Assembly: GCA_017469845.1 (NCBI GenBank)
Contig: JAFUFP010000033.1
Span: forward strand, 1-64,000
Origin: Bacteroidales bacterium
GTDB lineage: Bacteria > Bacteroidota > Bacteroidia > Bacteroidales > UBA932
Direction: 5' to 3'
Length of the DNA stretch: 64,000 nucleotides
Position 1 is the stretch's first letter; the number at the start of each line of letters is the position of its first letter. Both the position numbers and the translations under genes were made by a program. This document shows positions 9,234 through 17,507 of the stretch, piece after piece. The notes under the pieces were generated by a model. The model searched no databases. It saw only the letters and a program-made list of their open reading frames with translations, and was not told the DNA's origin.

Positions 9234-12200
9234 ATGGAAAAGAGAAACATTTCAATACTGGCGTTTGCGCTTTCAGCCTTCGCTCTGTGCACCCTTTCAT
9301 GCAGGACAACAGAAACCGAGTTTGTCCCGGGACAAGGGAACGAAACAATGATTTCAGCATCGTTCAATCAGGACGATGACACAAAGGTATCACTCAGCGC
9401 TTCGGAAGGAAATCTCGACCTTCTTTCCAAATGGACAGGCGGTGACATGCTCGACGTATACGTGGGCGGAGAACTCGCCAAAAGGAATATTCCCCTGCAG
9501 AACATTTCTGAAGACGGAAGGAGCGCATATTTCGGTGTGAACCTTTCAACGGACATTTTCCCGGGAACGCCCCAAATGCTGTGCATCAGCACCGAAGCGA
9601 ATCCGGTCATGGAAAACGGGAAGGTCTTCGCCAACGCATCAATCGTAAGGTCTCCCCTATCCTCTTACCGTCCACCGGTATATGCCATGGACAAGATTCC
9701 TGAAAAAGACCGCATGAATATCGCATTCCGGTTCAGGCACTATCTCGCTTACGAAGTTCTGCATGTGAAGAACATTTCCGACAAGGAGATCAGTTTCTCC
9801 CTCAACGGATACAACACCAACGGCAGTTCCTGGTACAAGAGCAAAGGAGCGGTATCCCTGACCGACGGGGAATTCAAAGTTGACTCAAAAGCTACAGAGG
9901 AACCGATACAAAAGAGTGAAGCCGTCACCATCCCGCCATCGGGTTCGGACATCATCATATCCGGATACATTCCGAACGGACTGAAGATGAACCAGGCCAA
10001 AATAGTCGCCGAGATCGACGGAACGGACATCACTTCCTCCAACACCAAATCTTCCGACGTCACGATGCAGGTGGGACATGCATATCACCTTTATGTGACC
10101 TGGGACGGACAAGAACTCAAGTTCAGCGACGTTGAGGACAAAGTGACGACCGGACAAGCCAAGGACATCCGCAGGACGTATGCGGTCATTCCCGTATCCG
10201 TCCAGACGGAACATCAGATCGTGGAATGCGGCATAGTCTACTCTGCTTCGAATGCCGACCCGAAAGTAGGCAGCGACGGATGTACAGTAATCCAATCACA
10301 ATACGCCAGCGGAGAATTCAACACGGCGATTACCGGCCTCAAAGCCTCAACCGGATACTACGTCCGCGGTTACGCCAAGATAAGCAAAAATGGATCTTCG
10401 GAAGTGCTTTGGGGCAATGTCACGAGATTCACCACCTCGGACAAGAACGGAGACAATATCGTTCTCGAGCGCAAATACTACGTAAACAGCAGCGCCAACG
10501 GAAGCTATGCCAACCAGAGCTTCTCGCTCGTTTTCGATGACGATCAGTCCATCAGGGTAGGTTACTACAACAATACCTACGACGGTAAGAACGGAGTTTA
10601 TCTGTACTGTAACGGCAAAGAGTGGTATCTGCATCCGAGGATTGTCGGAGAATGGGTCGAAGAGAAGCTCATCGTAACCCCTTCCGGTGAAATCAGCTAT
10701 TACTCGAACGGCGAACTTGTCGGAGAAAATGTCTTCGAGAACTTCGACCTCAGTGAAACAGAAGGATTCTATGTCCAGATGTCACCTTCCGGTTGGTATA
10801 CCGGACATGAGCATTTCATGGATGACTTCAAACTGACGACGCCATTAAGGACCATTTCCGATGACTTCAACAACGGAAGCATGGACCTGTCGTTCTGGGA
10901 AAAGCCCAAATTCGCCAACTCCGCCTATGTCGAAGACAGCGTACTGAAGACTTTCCAGAGAGCCCAGGACAATGACAACACCATAAAAAGCAAGCACATC
11001 TCCCTCAAGAACGAAAAAGAAACCGCCCAGATCGAAGACAGCAGAAGAATCGTATTGCAAAGAAAGTACTATGTCACCAGCACCGCCAACGGAAGCTATG
11101 CCAACCAATCCTTCACGCTGAAATTCGACAACGATCAGGGATTCTCAATGGGATATATAAACAACACCTATGACGGTCGCAATGGCGTATACATGTTCCA
11201 GGGAGACCAGGTCTGCTACATCCAACCCCGCATCTCGGAAAAATGGACCAGCGAAACGATAATAGTCACATTCAGCGGCAAGGTCAAGTATTATTCCGAC
11301 GGGAAATTGATCACGGAGAGAGTATTCACCGGATTGGACCTGGAGGATGCCACATCCTTCATAATGAACATGAGCGCATCCGGTTGGTACACCGGACATC
11401 ATCACTATATGGATGACCTCAGGATAAGGACTCCTTACCTTGCCTTCAAGGACAATTTCGATGAAGGAATGGACCTCTCGATATGGGAGAAACCGCCTTT
11501 CGCCGATGCCGCCTACACTGACCAGGGAGCATTGAAAGTATTCCAGAACCGCACCGACACTAATCAGAGCATCAATAGCAAGGCCATACCGCTTACTGAC
11601 GGAGTCGTCTTCCCCGAGCCGATTGATGACAGGGAAATTACTGTCCAAAGGAAATACTACGTCACAAGCAGTGCCAACGGAAGTTACGCCAACCAGTCGT
11701 TCTCGCTGAATTTCGACAACGAAAAGGCCTTCTCCATCGGCTATATAAACAACACCTATGACGGGCGCAATGGAGTATACATGTTCTTCGGGAACCAAGT
11801 CTGCTATATCCAGCCCCGTATGACCGAGCAGTGGGTCAATGAGAAGATCGTAGTCACTTACACCGGTAAGATCAAGTACTACACCAACGGTGAGCTTGTT
11901 GCGGAAAGGGTATTCCCCGAGTTCGACATTGAGGACGCTACGAACTTCTACCTGAGGATGTCCCCTTCCGGCTGGTATACCGGCCATCGGCAATATATGG
12001 ACGATCTGGTGGTGAAGACACCGTACATCGAGTTCGGAGACAATTTCGACAGCGGCCTCGATCTTACAATCTGGGAGAAGCCGCCATACGCTGACGCCGC
12101 CTTCGTGGACGAAGGAGCGCTGAAGGTTTTCCAGAACCGTACCGATACGGACGTGAGCATACGAAGCAAAGACATACCCGTCCTGGATGGATTCAACTTC

Positions 12201-13346
12201 CCCGACATGGGAGACGACAAGCGTATCATCATCCAGAGAAAATACTACGTCACAAGCAGCGCCAACGGAAGTTACGCCAACCAGTCGTTCTCGCTGAATT
12301 TCGACAACGGCAAGAGCGTATCATTCGGATACATAAACAACACCTATGACGGACGTAACGGTGTGTATGTCTTCAGCGGTGACCAGGTAAGTTATCTGCA
12401 GCCACGCTTCACGGATGAATGGGTCAGCGAAACAATCATCGTCACATACACAGGAATTGTCAAATATTACGCCAATGGGGCACTGGTCGGAGAGAAGGTA
12501 TTCCCTGACCTTAACCTCGAAGATGCGACAGACTTCTACCTGAATATGGCTCCTTCAGGATGGTATACGGGACATCAGCAATACATGGATGACCTCAGGG
12601 TGAGAACTCCTTTCCTCTCGTTCAGTGATGATTTTGACGATGGGCTGGATCTTTCCATCTGGGAGAAACCGCCGTTCGCCGATGCGGCATTCGTAGATGA
12701 TGGAGCACTGAAGGTCTACCAGAACCGTTCCGACACTGACCAGAGCATCTCCAGCAAGCATATCCCTCTTACCGAAGGGGTTGAATTTCCCGTAGCGGTG
12801 GACCAGCGTGAAATCGTCCTCGAAAGGAAGTATTTCGTCACAAGCACCGCCAACGGAAGCTATGCCAACCAATCGTTCTCGTTGAGTTTCGACAACGGCA
12901 AGAGTGTATCCGTCGGTTATATCAACAACACCTATGACGGACGGAATGGAGTGTATGTTTTCAGCGGGAACCAGGTAAGCTATCTCCAGCCCCGTCATAC
13001 CGACGAGTGGGTTAAAGAGAAGATTGTCGTAACATACGGAGGAAAGGTCAAGTATTACGCCAACGGCGAACTGGTCGGAGAGAAGGTTTTCCCGGATCTG
13101 AACCTTATGGATGCGACCTCTTTCACGATAAACATGGCTCCCTCCGGATGGTATACCGGACATCAACAACATATGGACGACCTCAAGGTAACTACTCCAT
13201 ATCTATTCGTTCAGCGACAATTTCGACAACGGAATGAATCTGTCCATCTGGGAAAGACCTCCTTTCGCCGATGCCGCTTTCGTGGATCAGGGTGTGATGA
13301 AGGTATTCCAAAACCGGTCAGACACGGACCAGAGCATCACCAGTAA
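9234..13346 (+). CDS. Secreted tandem-repeat protein, N-terminal part (frame broken near 13,206)
   Basis: The open frame gives 1370 residues, but the last 43 or so are out of frame. It starts with a lipoprotein signal (TLSC), then a fimbrillin-like region ('SASFNQDDDTKVSLS'), a fibronectin-like module ending 'WGNVTRFTTS' near residue 405, then tandem repeats of 196 residues. Each repeat holds 'RKYYVTSSANGSYANQSF', 'YINNTYDGRNGVY', 'PSGWYTGH' and 'LSIWEKPPFADAAF', a jelly-roll-like beta pattern that I cannot assign to a named family. At 13,200-13,210 an extra T (CTATTCG instead of CTATCG) throws the frame. The correct reading continues in the +1 frame to 13,953 and would give a protein of about 1570 residues. 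Probably a surface or cell-wall adhesin. Confidence 0.8.
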   Translation: MEKRNISILAFALSAFALCTLSCRTTETEFVPGQGNETMISASFNQDDDTKVSLSASEGNLDLLSKWTGGDMLDVYVGGELAKRNIPLQNISEDGRSAYFGVNLSTDIFPGTPQMLCISTEANPVMENGKVFANASIVRSPLSSYRPPVYAMDKIPEKDRMNIAFRFRHYLAYEVLHVKNISDKEISFSLNGYNTNGSSWYKSKGAVSLTDGEFKVDSKATEEPIQKSEAVTIPPSGSDIIISGYIPNGLKMNQAKIVAEIDGTDITSSNTKSSDVTMQVGHAYHLYVTWDGQELKFSDVEDKVTTGQAKDIRRTYAVIPVSVQTEHQIVECGIVYSASNADPKVGSDGCTVIQSQYASGEFNTAITGLKASTGYYVRGYAKISKNGSSEVLWGNVTRFTTSDKNGDNIVLERKYYVNSSANGSYANQSFSLVFDDDQSIRVGYYNNTYDGKNGVYLYCNGKEWYLHPRIVGEWVEEKLIVTPSGEISYYSNGELVGENVFENFDLSETEGFYVQMSPSGWYTGHEHFMDDFKLTTPLRTISDDFNNGSMDLSFWEKPKFANSAYVEDSVLKTFQRAQDNDNTIKSKHISLKNEKETAQIEDSRRIVLQRKYYVTSTANGSYANQSFTLKFDNDQGFSMGYINNTYDGRNGVYMFQGDQVCYIQPRISEKWTSETIIVTFSGKVKYYSDGKLITERVFTGLDLEDATSFIMNMSASGWYTGHHHYMDDLRIRTPYLAFKDNFDEGMDLSIWEKPPFADAAYTDQGALKVFQNRTDTNQSINSKAIPLTDGVVFPEPIDDREITVQRKYYVTSSANGSYANQSFSLNFDNEKAFSIGYINNTYDGRNGVYMFFGNQVCYIQPRMTEQWVNEKIVVTYTGKIKYYTNGELVAERVFPEFDIEDATNFYLRMSPSGWYTGHRQYMDDLVVKTPYIEFGDNFDSGLDLTIWEKPPYADAAFVDEGALKVFQNRTDTDVSIRSKDIPVLDGFNFPDMGDDKRIIIQRKYYVTSSANGSYANQSFSLNFDNGKSVSFGYINNTYDGRNGVYVFSGDQVSYLQPRFTDEWVSETIIVTYTGIVKYYANGALVGEKVFPDLNLEDATDFYLNMAPSGWYTGHQQYMDDLRVRTPFLSFSDDFDDGLDLSIWEKPPFADAAFVDDGALKVYQNRSDTDQSISSKHIPLTEGVEFPVAVDQREIVLERKYFVTSTANGSYANQSFSLSFDNGKSVSVGYINNTYDGRNGVYVFSGNQVSYLQPRHTDEWVKEKIVVTYGGKVKYYANGELVGEKVFPDLNLMDATSFTINMAPSGWYTGHQQHMDDLKVTTPYLFVQRQFRQRNESVHLGKTSFRRCRFRGSGCDEGIPKPVRHGPEHHQ

Positions 13347-13953
13347 GCCAATCCCTCTCACCTCGGGATCCGCTTTCCCTGTCCCGGTCGACGAGCGTCA
13401 GATCGTGATGGAGAGGAAATACTTCATTACAAGTACTGCCAACGGCAGCTACGCGAACCAATCCATCGGCTTAGTCTTCGATGATGGGAAAGGTGTTTCT
13501 GTAGGTTATATCAACAACACCTATGACGGGCGCTACGGCATTTACATATTCTGCGGAGACCAGGCATGTTACATCGGGCCTCGCATAACAGATGAATGGG
13601 TAAGCGAGAAGATCACAGTATCCTACAGCGGAAAGGTACGATGCTACACGAACGGAGTACTCACCGGAGAAAGGGTATTCCCCAACTTCGACATAACCGG
13701 CAAAACCAGCGTACAGACCGACATGTCTCCTTCCGGATGGTATACCGGACACCAGCATTTCATGGATGATTTCTCACTGAGGACGATGTCAGGAGGTCTC
13801 GTGGACAGTTTCGACGGGAGTTCCCTCAACACTTCCAAGTGGGAAGAACCGGCCAATCCTGACGGAGTCTTTGTTGAAGACGGAGTGGTCAAGACCTTCC
13901 AGCTGAGATCAGACCAGGATTTCCACCTGAGGAGTGTACCCGTAAAGCTGTAA
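10458..13953 (+). repeat. Six tandem 588-bp coding repeats
   Basis: Repeat units begin (at the I/V-V/I-x-E/Q-RKYY motif) at 10458, 11049, 11637, 12225, 12813 and 13402. Spacings are 591, 588, 588, 588 and 589 bases. The 589 is the single-base insertion in the otherwise exact 196-codon period. Units differ at many silent and some coding positions, so they are not a very recent amplification; the four middle units are the most alike. Confidence 0.9.
13234..13953 (+). CDS. Secreted tandem-repeat protein, C-terminal part after the frameshift
   Basis: This 239-residue frame is the continuation of the preceding repeat protein, not an independent gene. It starts in the middle of a repeat ('MNLSIWERPPFADAAF') without a signal peptide or start region, and it contains the sixth repeat unit plus a shorter final cap ending 'VKTFQLRSDQDFHLRS'. 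The reading frame is restored to that of the upstream gene by removing one T near 13,206. Whether the insertion is real (a pseudogene or a phase-variable state) or a sequencing/assembly error cannot be decided here; the absence of stops or decay after it favours an error or a very recent change. Confidence 0.75.
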   Translation: MNLSIWERPPFADAAFVDQGVMKVFQNRSDTDQSITSKPIPLTSGSAFPVPVDERQIVMERKYFITSTANGSYANQSIGLVFDDGKGVSVGYINNTYDGRYGIYIFCGDQACYIGPRITDEWVSEKITVSYSGKVRCYTNGVLTGERVFPNFDITGKTSVQTDMSPSGWYTGHQHFMDDFSLRTMSGGLVDSFDGSSLNTSKWEEPANPDGVFVEDGVVKTFQLRSDQDFHLRSVPVKL

Positions 13954-14063
13954 AAAACAGTAAGCCGGACATCACGCCAACGGAAATGTCATCCGGCCTG
14001 TAGAGCCGTGACCATACGCATACACCAACGTGAGGCATTTCCCGATGCCGACGTTTCATAAGA

Positions 14064-14110
14064 ATTCCCCGCAACCCTCTACTCGTGAGAAAAGTTGCGG
14101 GGAATGTCTT
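14064..14110. terminator. Hairpin between convergent genes
   Basis: A perfect 12-bp stem, ATTCCCCGCAAC at 14064-14075 and GTTGCGGGGAAT at 14094-14105, lies between the plus-strand repeat-protein gene and the minus-strand gene ending at 14130. The plus-strand 3' side is followed by GTCTTTATT. It probably serves both directions. Confidence 0.7.
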
Positions 14111-14129
14111 TATTGCGCCGGTCTCATAT

Positions 14130-14879
14130 CTACACCTTCTCCAGCTTCGCCAATTTCCGGAGGAGCACTTTGTCCCCTTCCGGGAAAGTTACGGTCAGTT
14201 TCTCTCCGTCCACTGACTTCACTGTCCCCTCACCGAATTTCGGATGCCTGACCTTCATTCCAGGAGTGAATTCATCTTCCACGGAAGCATTGGCTTCGGC
14301 CGATGCCACGGACTGGATTCCGTCATCTCCATACACGGGATAGGTTCCATCGATGTAGGCCTTTATGAGGCATGCATGGGAAAGAGGAGAAGAACCGTCT
14401 TCGACATCAGGATTGGTGTTATAATCCAAAAGGATAAGCGTCTTGTCACGGGAAATTGCGCGAAGTTTCTCGACCTGAAGGATAGCCTTATTCTCCAGGA
14501 CCCATCTGTATGTGGGCACATAGATGAGTTTACGGGCAGTTATGTATCCAAGCCTTTCCTGTCCTCCCACTCCTTTTCTGTGGCCGAGAGGCTTTCCGAA
14601 CTTCCGGACCGTTCTTTTTATGTCCTTCATCGTGGAATTGCGGAACATCGCCGTATCGATATCGGCAGTTTCGAAGGTCTTCAATCCCTGCCATATACCT
14701 TCCACGCTCATTGCAGTCCATCCCGGTGAAAACGGGACAGGTATTCCTCCATGAGGGTAGAAAGGACTTAGCCTTACAAGGTCATCAGTGGCATGTGAAG
14801 TGACATCACATATGACCGCATCCGGATACTCCTTTTTCAGTTTGTCAAGGCTGCACCTTTTGGATTTTACGATGATCAT
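14130..14879 (-). CDS. DUF6939-like protein with PcrA/UvrD-type C-terminal Tudor-like domain
   Basis: 249 residues, cytoplasmic, without signal or membrane segments. Residues 1-185 contain 'YPDAVICDVTSHA', 'LSPFYPHGGIPVPFSPGW', 'SVEGIWQGLK' and 'ILLDYNTN', a pattern I associate with a conserved family of unknown function (probably DUF6939). The last 50 residues ('FTPGMKVRHPKFGEGTVKSV' and 'GEKLTVTFPEGDK') resemble the small Tudor/SH3-like tail of UvrD/PcrA helicases, which binds RNA polymerase in those proteins. The fusion suggests a role near nucleic acids or transcription, but this is only inference. It stands alone on the minus strand. Confidence 0.65.
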   Translation of the reverse strand: MIIVKSKRCSLDKLKKEYPDAVICDVTSHATDDLVRLSPFYPHGGIPVPFSPGWTAMSVEGIWQGLKTFETADIDTAMFRNSTMKDIKRTVRKFGKPLGHRKGVGGQERLGYITARKLIYVPTYRWVLENKAILQVEKLRAISRDKTLILLDYNTNPDVEDGSSPLSHACLIKAYIDGTYPVYGDDGIQSVASAEANASVEDEFTPGMKVRHPKFGEGTVKSVDGEKLTVTFPEGDKVLLRKLAKLEKV

Positions 14880-15124
14880 ATCAAAATTCAGATTTGCGGA
14901 TTACTTTGTTCCGTTTCGGGAAATCTTCGGGCATTCATACTCCACTCCCCCGTGAAACGTCACTTTCATATTATACCCGAGACAGTGAGATAATTTCCGT
15001 TCGAAGGTGGAAAATATTCTTGCCGAAGGAACACAGCTTACTCCAAAAAAGGATGTCCCCCACTGCCCAATCCGAAGAAGGACATAAGGAGGACAAGCAT
15101 ACTGTTTCCAAGTCAAGGCAGGGA
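14880..15124. other. Intergenic, nothing recognised
   Basis: 245 bases between two minus-strand genes. Several short frames run through it but none has a credible start, composition or pattern. It should contain the promoter for the DUF6939-like gene, which I could not locate. Confidence 0.3.
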
Positions 15125-15490
15125 CTAATTCTCAGTTCCCAACGACTCTTTGACTCCGTTGATGAAAGAAGATGCTCCGTCAATGGCGTCCTTCACGGCC
15201 TTTCCGGCGGCATTGATTCCCTGCTTCACCAGAATACCGGAATAGCGTCCAATAGCTTTGTTTATCTTTTCCTTCTGCTCCTGTGTATAAGAGTCAATGT
15301 TGGCCTGATACTCATTTACAAGAGCTTCGTACTGCTTAAGGGACTTGTCCCAATCCTCCTGGGAGTATGATTCACATTTGGCTTCGGTTTTCTCGACGAA
15401 GCTTTCGATCCTGTTGTCCAGCGGTGCGCTGCACCCCCAAACGAATGCGGCCACAAGAGCGGTCGCAACAATAAGTGCTATTCTTTTCAT
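15125..15490 (-). CDS. Small lipoprotein, DUF6565-like
   Basis: 121 residues from the ATG at 15488-15490; an in-frame start 12 codons further upstream would place charged residues before the signal and is unlikely. The lipobox is VWGC (Cys20). The mature part is a helical, Lys/Glu-rich stretch ('YSQEDWDKSLKQYEALVNEY', 'YTQEQKEKINKAIGRYSGIL') followed by 'AAGKAVKDAIDGASSFING'. This resembles a widespread small Bacteroidota lipoprotein family of unknown role. Probably periplasmic, anchored to a membrane. Confidence 0.75.
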   Translation of the reverse strand: MKRIALIVATALVAAFVWGCSAPLDNRIESFVEKTEAKCESYSQEDWDKSLKQYEALVNEYQANIDSYTQEQKEKINKAIGRYSGILVKQGINAAGKAVKDAIDGASSFINGVKESLGTEN

Positions 15491-15559
15491 TTCTATTTGT
15501 TTAAAGAATCTTTTCCTAAAAAACAAACTGTTTGGTCACCTTAAATGGAGACCATGGCG

Positions 15560-16285
15560 TCAGAACTCCAGCTGGAATCCTCTCCTCTTCAATTCGTCGT
15601 AATTATCCTTGTTGAAACGGTACTTGATAGGTGTACGTGTGCCGTTCCTCGGAGTACCGTCATCAACCTCATCGAGTATCCCCAGATGTTTCATCTTGTT
15701 GGCGAAGTTGCGCCTGTCGAACTTCGTCTCGAGGATGGATTCATACAGGTTCTGGAGCTGAGGAAGAGTGAACACTTCCGGCAGCAGTTCGAATCCCACC
15801 GGCTCGAAATGTATATCCCGTTTCAAGCGCATGAACGCCGCCCTCAGGATCTGGTCATGATCGAAAGCCAATGAAGGGATGTCACCCAAATTGTACCATT
15901 CAGCCTTCTCGGCGTCGGTGTCGCCCTCCACCTCGGTAAGTTTCACAAGAGCGTAATGCGCTATCGTTATCACCCTTTCCCTTTCGTCACGGTTCTTTTC
16001 GCTGAAACATCCGACTTCCTTGAACTCCGAAGGACGGAGATGAAGTTTCGTTTCCTCACGGAGCTCCCTCGAGGCGGTATTCGCAATCGTCCTGTCCCTA
16101 TCCACGTCCAGGAAACCTCCCGGAAGTGCCCAAGACCCGACGAAAGCATGCTTGCTAGCTTCCTTTTCCGCTCCCCTTTTGATGAGGAGAACCTTGATAC
16201 TTTTCCCGTCGTATCCGAAGATGACGCAGTCGGCGGTTACGGCCGGATGGGGGTATTCGTATATGTATGTGCCTTTCTTTGCCAT
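15560..16285 (-). CDS. NrtR-like Nudix-family transcriptional regulator
   Basis: 241 residues from the ATG at 16283-16285; an upstream in-frame ATG at 16307-16309 lies next to the promoter box and is less likely. Residues of about 1-145 form a Nudix fold ('VTADCVIFGYDGKSIKVLLI', 'GSWALPGGFLDVD', 'RELREETKLHL'). The Nudix box is degenerate: the expected Glu between GG and RE is absent and the spacing is two residues longer, so hydrolysis is doubtful. Residues of about 160-241 form a winged-helix tail ('FTLPQLQNLYESIL', 'FDRRNFANKMKHLGIL') ending in a Lys/Arg-rich strand, as in NrtR regulators of NAD metabolism, which sense ADP-ribose. It follows the TIR gene on the same strand after 66 bases with its own TATCTTTG box (16315-16322). 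Confidence 0.8.
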   Translation of the reverse strand: MAKKGTYIYEYPHPAVTADCVIFGYDGKSIKVLLIKRGAEKEASKHAFVGSWALPGGFLDVDRDRTIANTASRELREETKLHLRPSEFKEVGCFSEKNRDERERVITIAHYALVKLTEVEGDTDAEKAEWYNLGDIPSLAFDHDQILRAAFMRLKRDIHFEPVGFELLPEVFTLPQLQNLYESILETKFDRRNFANKMKHLGILDEVDDGTPRNGTRTPIKYRFNKDNYDELKRRGFQLEF

Positions 16286-16314
16286 AATGAAGACTTCTTT
16301 GCGTAACAATCACC

Positions 16315-16322
16315 CAAAGATA
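16315..16322 (-). promoter_or_regulatory. -7 promoter box of the NrtR-like gene
   Basis: CAAAGATA on the plus strand reads TATCTTTG on the minus strand, a perfect Bacteroidota -7 element 30 bases upstream of the chosen start. A CAA that could be the -33 partner lies at 16345-16347, slightly further away than usual (22 bases). Confidence 0.5.
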
Positions 16323-16351
16323 GGCATTTTTCAGGAAAAGGGAGCAATTTT

Positions 16352-17323
16352 CTAGAAAAGGAACGGGGAGATGAGAGTATTGGTGGCCGAAAGATCGAGA
16401 TAATGCGCCACCACGACGATCAACGCCTTGATGAGAAGATATATAAGGAGGAGATTCTCGGGATCGCTCCTTGAAAGAAGAGTCTGCGTAGGGTCCAACT
16501 GACGAAGAAGGCTTCTCTTTCCTTTCGACGGAATAGCGCAGTCAACGGCGATCGCGATCCAACCCACCAAAAGCATCCCTGCCCCTATCAATACGCTCGT
16601 GTCTTCAAGCAGAAGTCCCGAGAGGAACACAAGGAACACAACAAGAGCGGGGAAAGCGAAAGTGGATTTACGGAGACGCTTGAGTCTGAACACGTAATAG
16701 ATCGACAAAAGTATACCGAACTCACACACATATCCGACGAACCCTCCCATTATCTCAGTTGAACGGAGCGTCGCCGCCCAAAGGAACTTGTAGGTGAGGA
16801 TGGCGTACACTCCCGTAAGGACAATGAGAGCAGCATCGAGAGTAAGCACGGTATGCCAGGGAATGGACTTCCCGCCGAGAAGGTAGGAATCGTCGGCCGT
16901 GGGGCCGCCCGAAAGGCGACGGACTATCCTCCGCAGTGACTCTTCCTGTCCCATTTCCAGCCAGTCGATGTACTGGACGGGTGAAAGATAAAGGGCGACC
17001 GAGGGTGAATACTCTCCCCCGTCCATTCTCACCGGCAGTATCTTTTTCCCGAAATCCACCGCAGTACTGATTTCCCGGAGAGTCCAGGGTGAAGCGTTCG
17101 CATTGGCGGTCGAAAGGAAAAGGACGGTGTCGCATTCCTTTATATTCTGGGATATGACGGTAGCGAAAGTCACTCCCCCGTCAAGACCTTCACGATCGAT
17201 CCAGTAGCTGATCCCTGCGGAAGAAAGGGCGGAAATGATCATGTCAAGATCACACCCGGGGATGACCTTTCCGTCATCTCCGATGTAATCCCTCTTCGAG
17301 TATGAAATGAACACCCTTGCCAT
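16352..17323 (-). CDS. Membrane-anchored TIR-domain protein
   Basis: 323 residues from the ATG at 17321-17323. The frame is open 35 codons upstream, but that stretch covers the promoter and lacks TIR features. Residues 1-145 are a TIR domain: 'RVFISYSKRDY' at the N-terminus, 'GISYWIDREGLDGG', 'CDTVLFLSTANANASPW' and the Trp-x-x-x-Glu segment 'WTLREI', which carries the Glu usually catalytic in NAD-cleaving TIRs. Residues of about 165-323 contain five or so hydrophobic segments. TIR domains fused to membrane segments occur in bacterial defence effectors, but no partner gene of a known defence system is adjacent; the neighbour is a NrtR-like regulator. Confidence 0.8.
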   Translation of the reverse strand: MARVFISYSKRDYIGDDGKVIPGCDLDMIISALSSAGISYWIDREGLDGGVTFATVISQNIKECDTVLFLSTANANASPWTLREISTAVDFGKKILPVRMDGGEYSPSVALYLSPVQYIDWLEMGQEESLRRIVRRLSGGPTADDSYLLGGKSIPWHTVLTLDAALIVLTGVYAILTYKFLWAATLRSTEIMGGFVGYVCEFGILLSIYYVFRLKRLRKSTFAFPALVVFLVFLSGLLLEDTSVLIGAGMLLVGWIAIAVDCAIPSKGKRSLLRQLDPTQTLLSRSDPENLLLIYLLIKALIVVVAHYLDLSATNTLISPFLF

Positions 17324-17343
17324 CCCTGTCAACTTTTCACCAA

Positions 17344-17351
17344 CAAATATA
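17344..17351 (-). promoter_or_regulatory. -7 promoter box of the TIR gene
   Basis: CAAATATA on the plus strand reads TATATTTG on the minus strand, a perfect -7 element 21 bases before the chosen TIR start. This position also argues against the longer upstream start. Confidence 0.5.
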
Positions 17352-17432
17352 CTCCTATTGCCCGAAACACACTGCAAAAATCGTGTCCATCCGGTCAAGC
17401 GGAACAACTTTGTGTGATTTTTACTCAAAAAG

Positions 17433-17464
17433 TTTGCATGTGCGGATTATTGTTTGTTAATTTG
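17433..17464 (+). promoter_or_regulatory. Promoter of creD
   Basis: TTTG at 17433-17436 and TTAATTTG at 17457-17464 are separated by 20 bases, one mismatch from the consensus -33/-7 pair. The creD start is 44 bases downstream. Confidence 0.4.
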
Positions 17465-17507
17465 CGTAGTATTTACACAAAGAACAATATTTAAAAACAA
17501 TACCGCA

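Noticed and set aside
10458..13953. Possible array of insertion elements or assembly-generated repeat
   Set aside because: The units are in-frame protein repeats of 196 codons with scattered differences, and they carry no terminal repeats or transposase.
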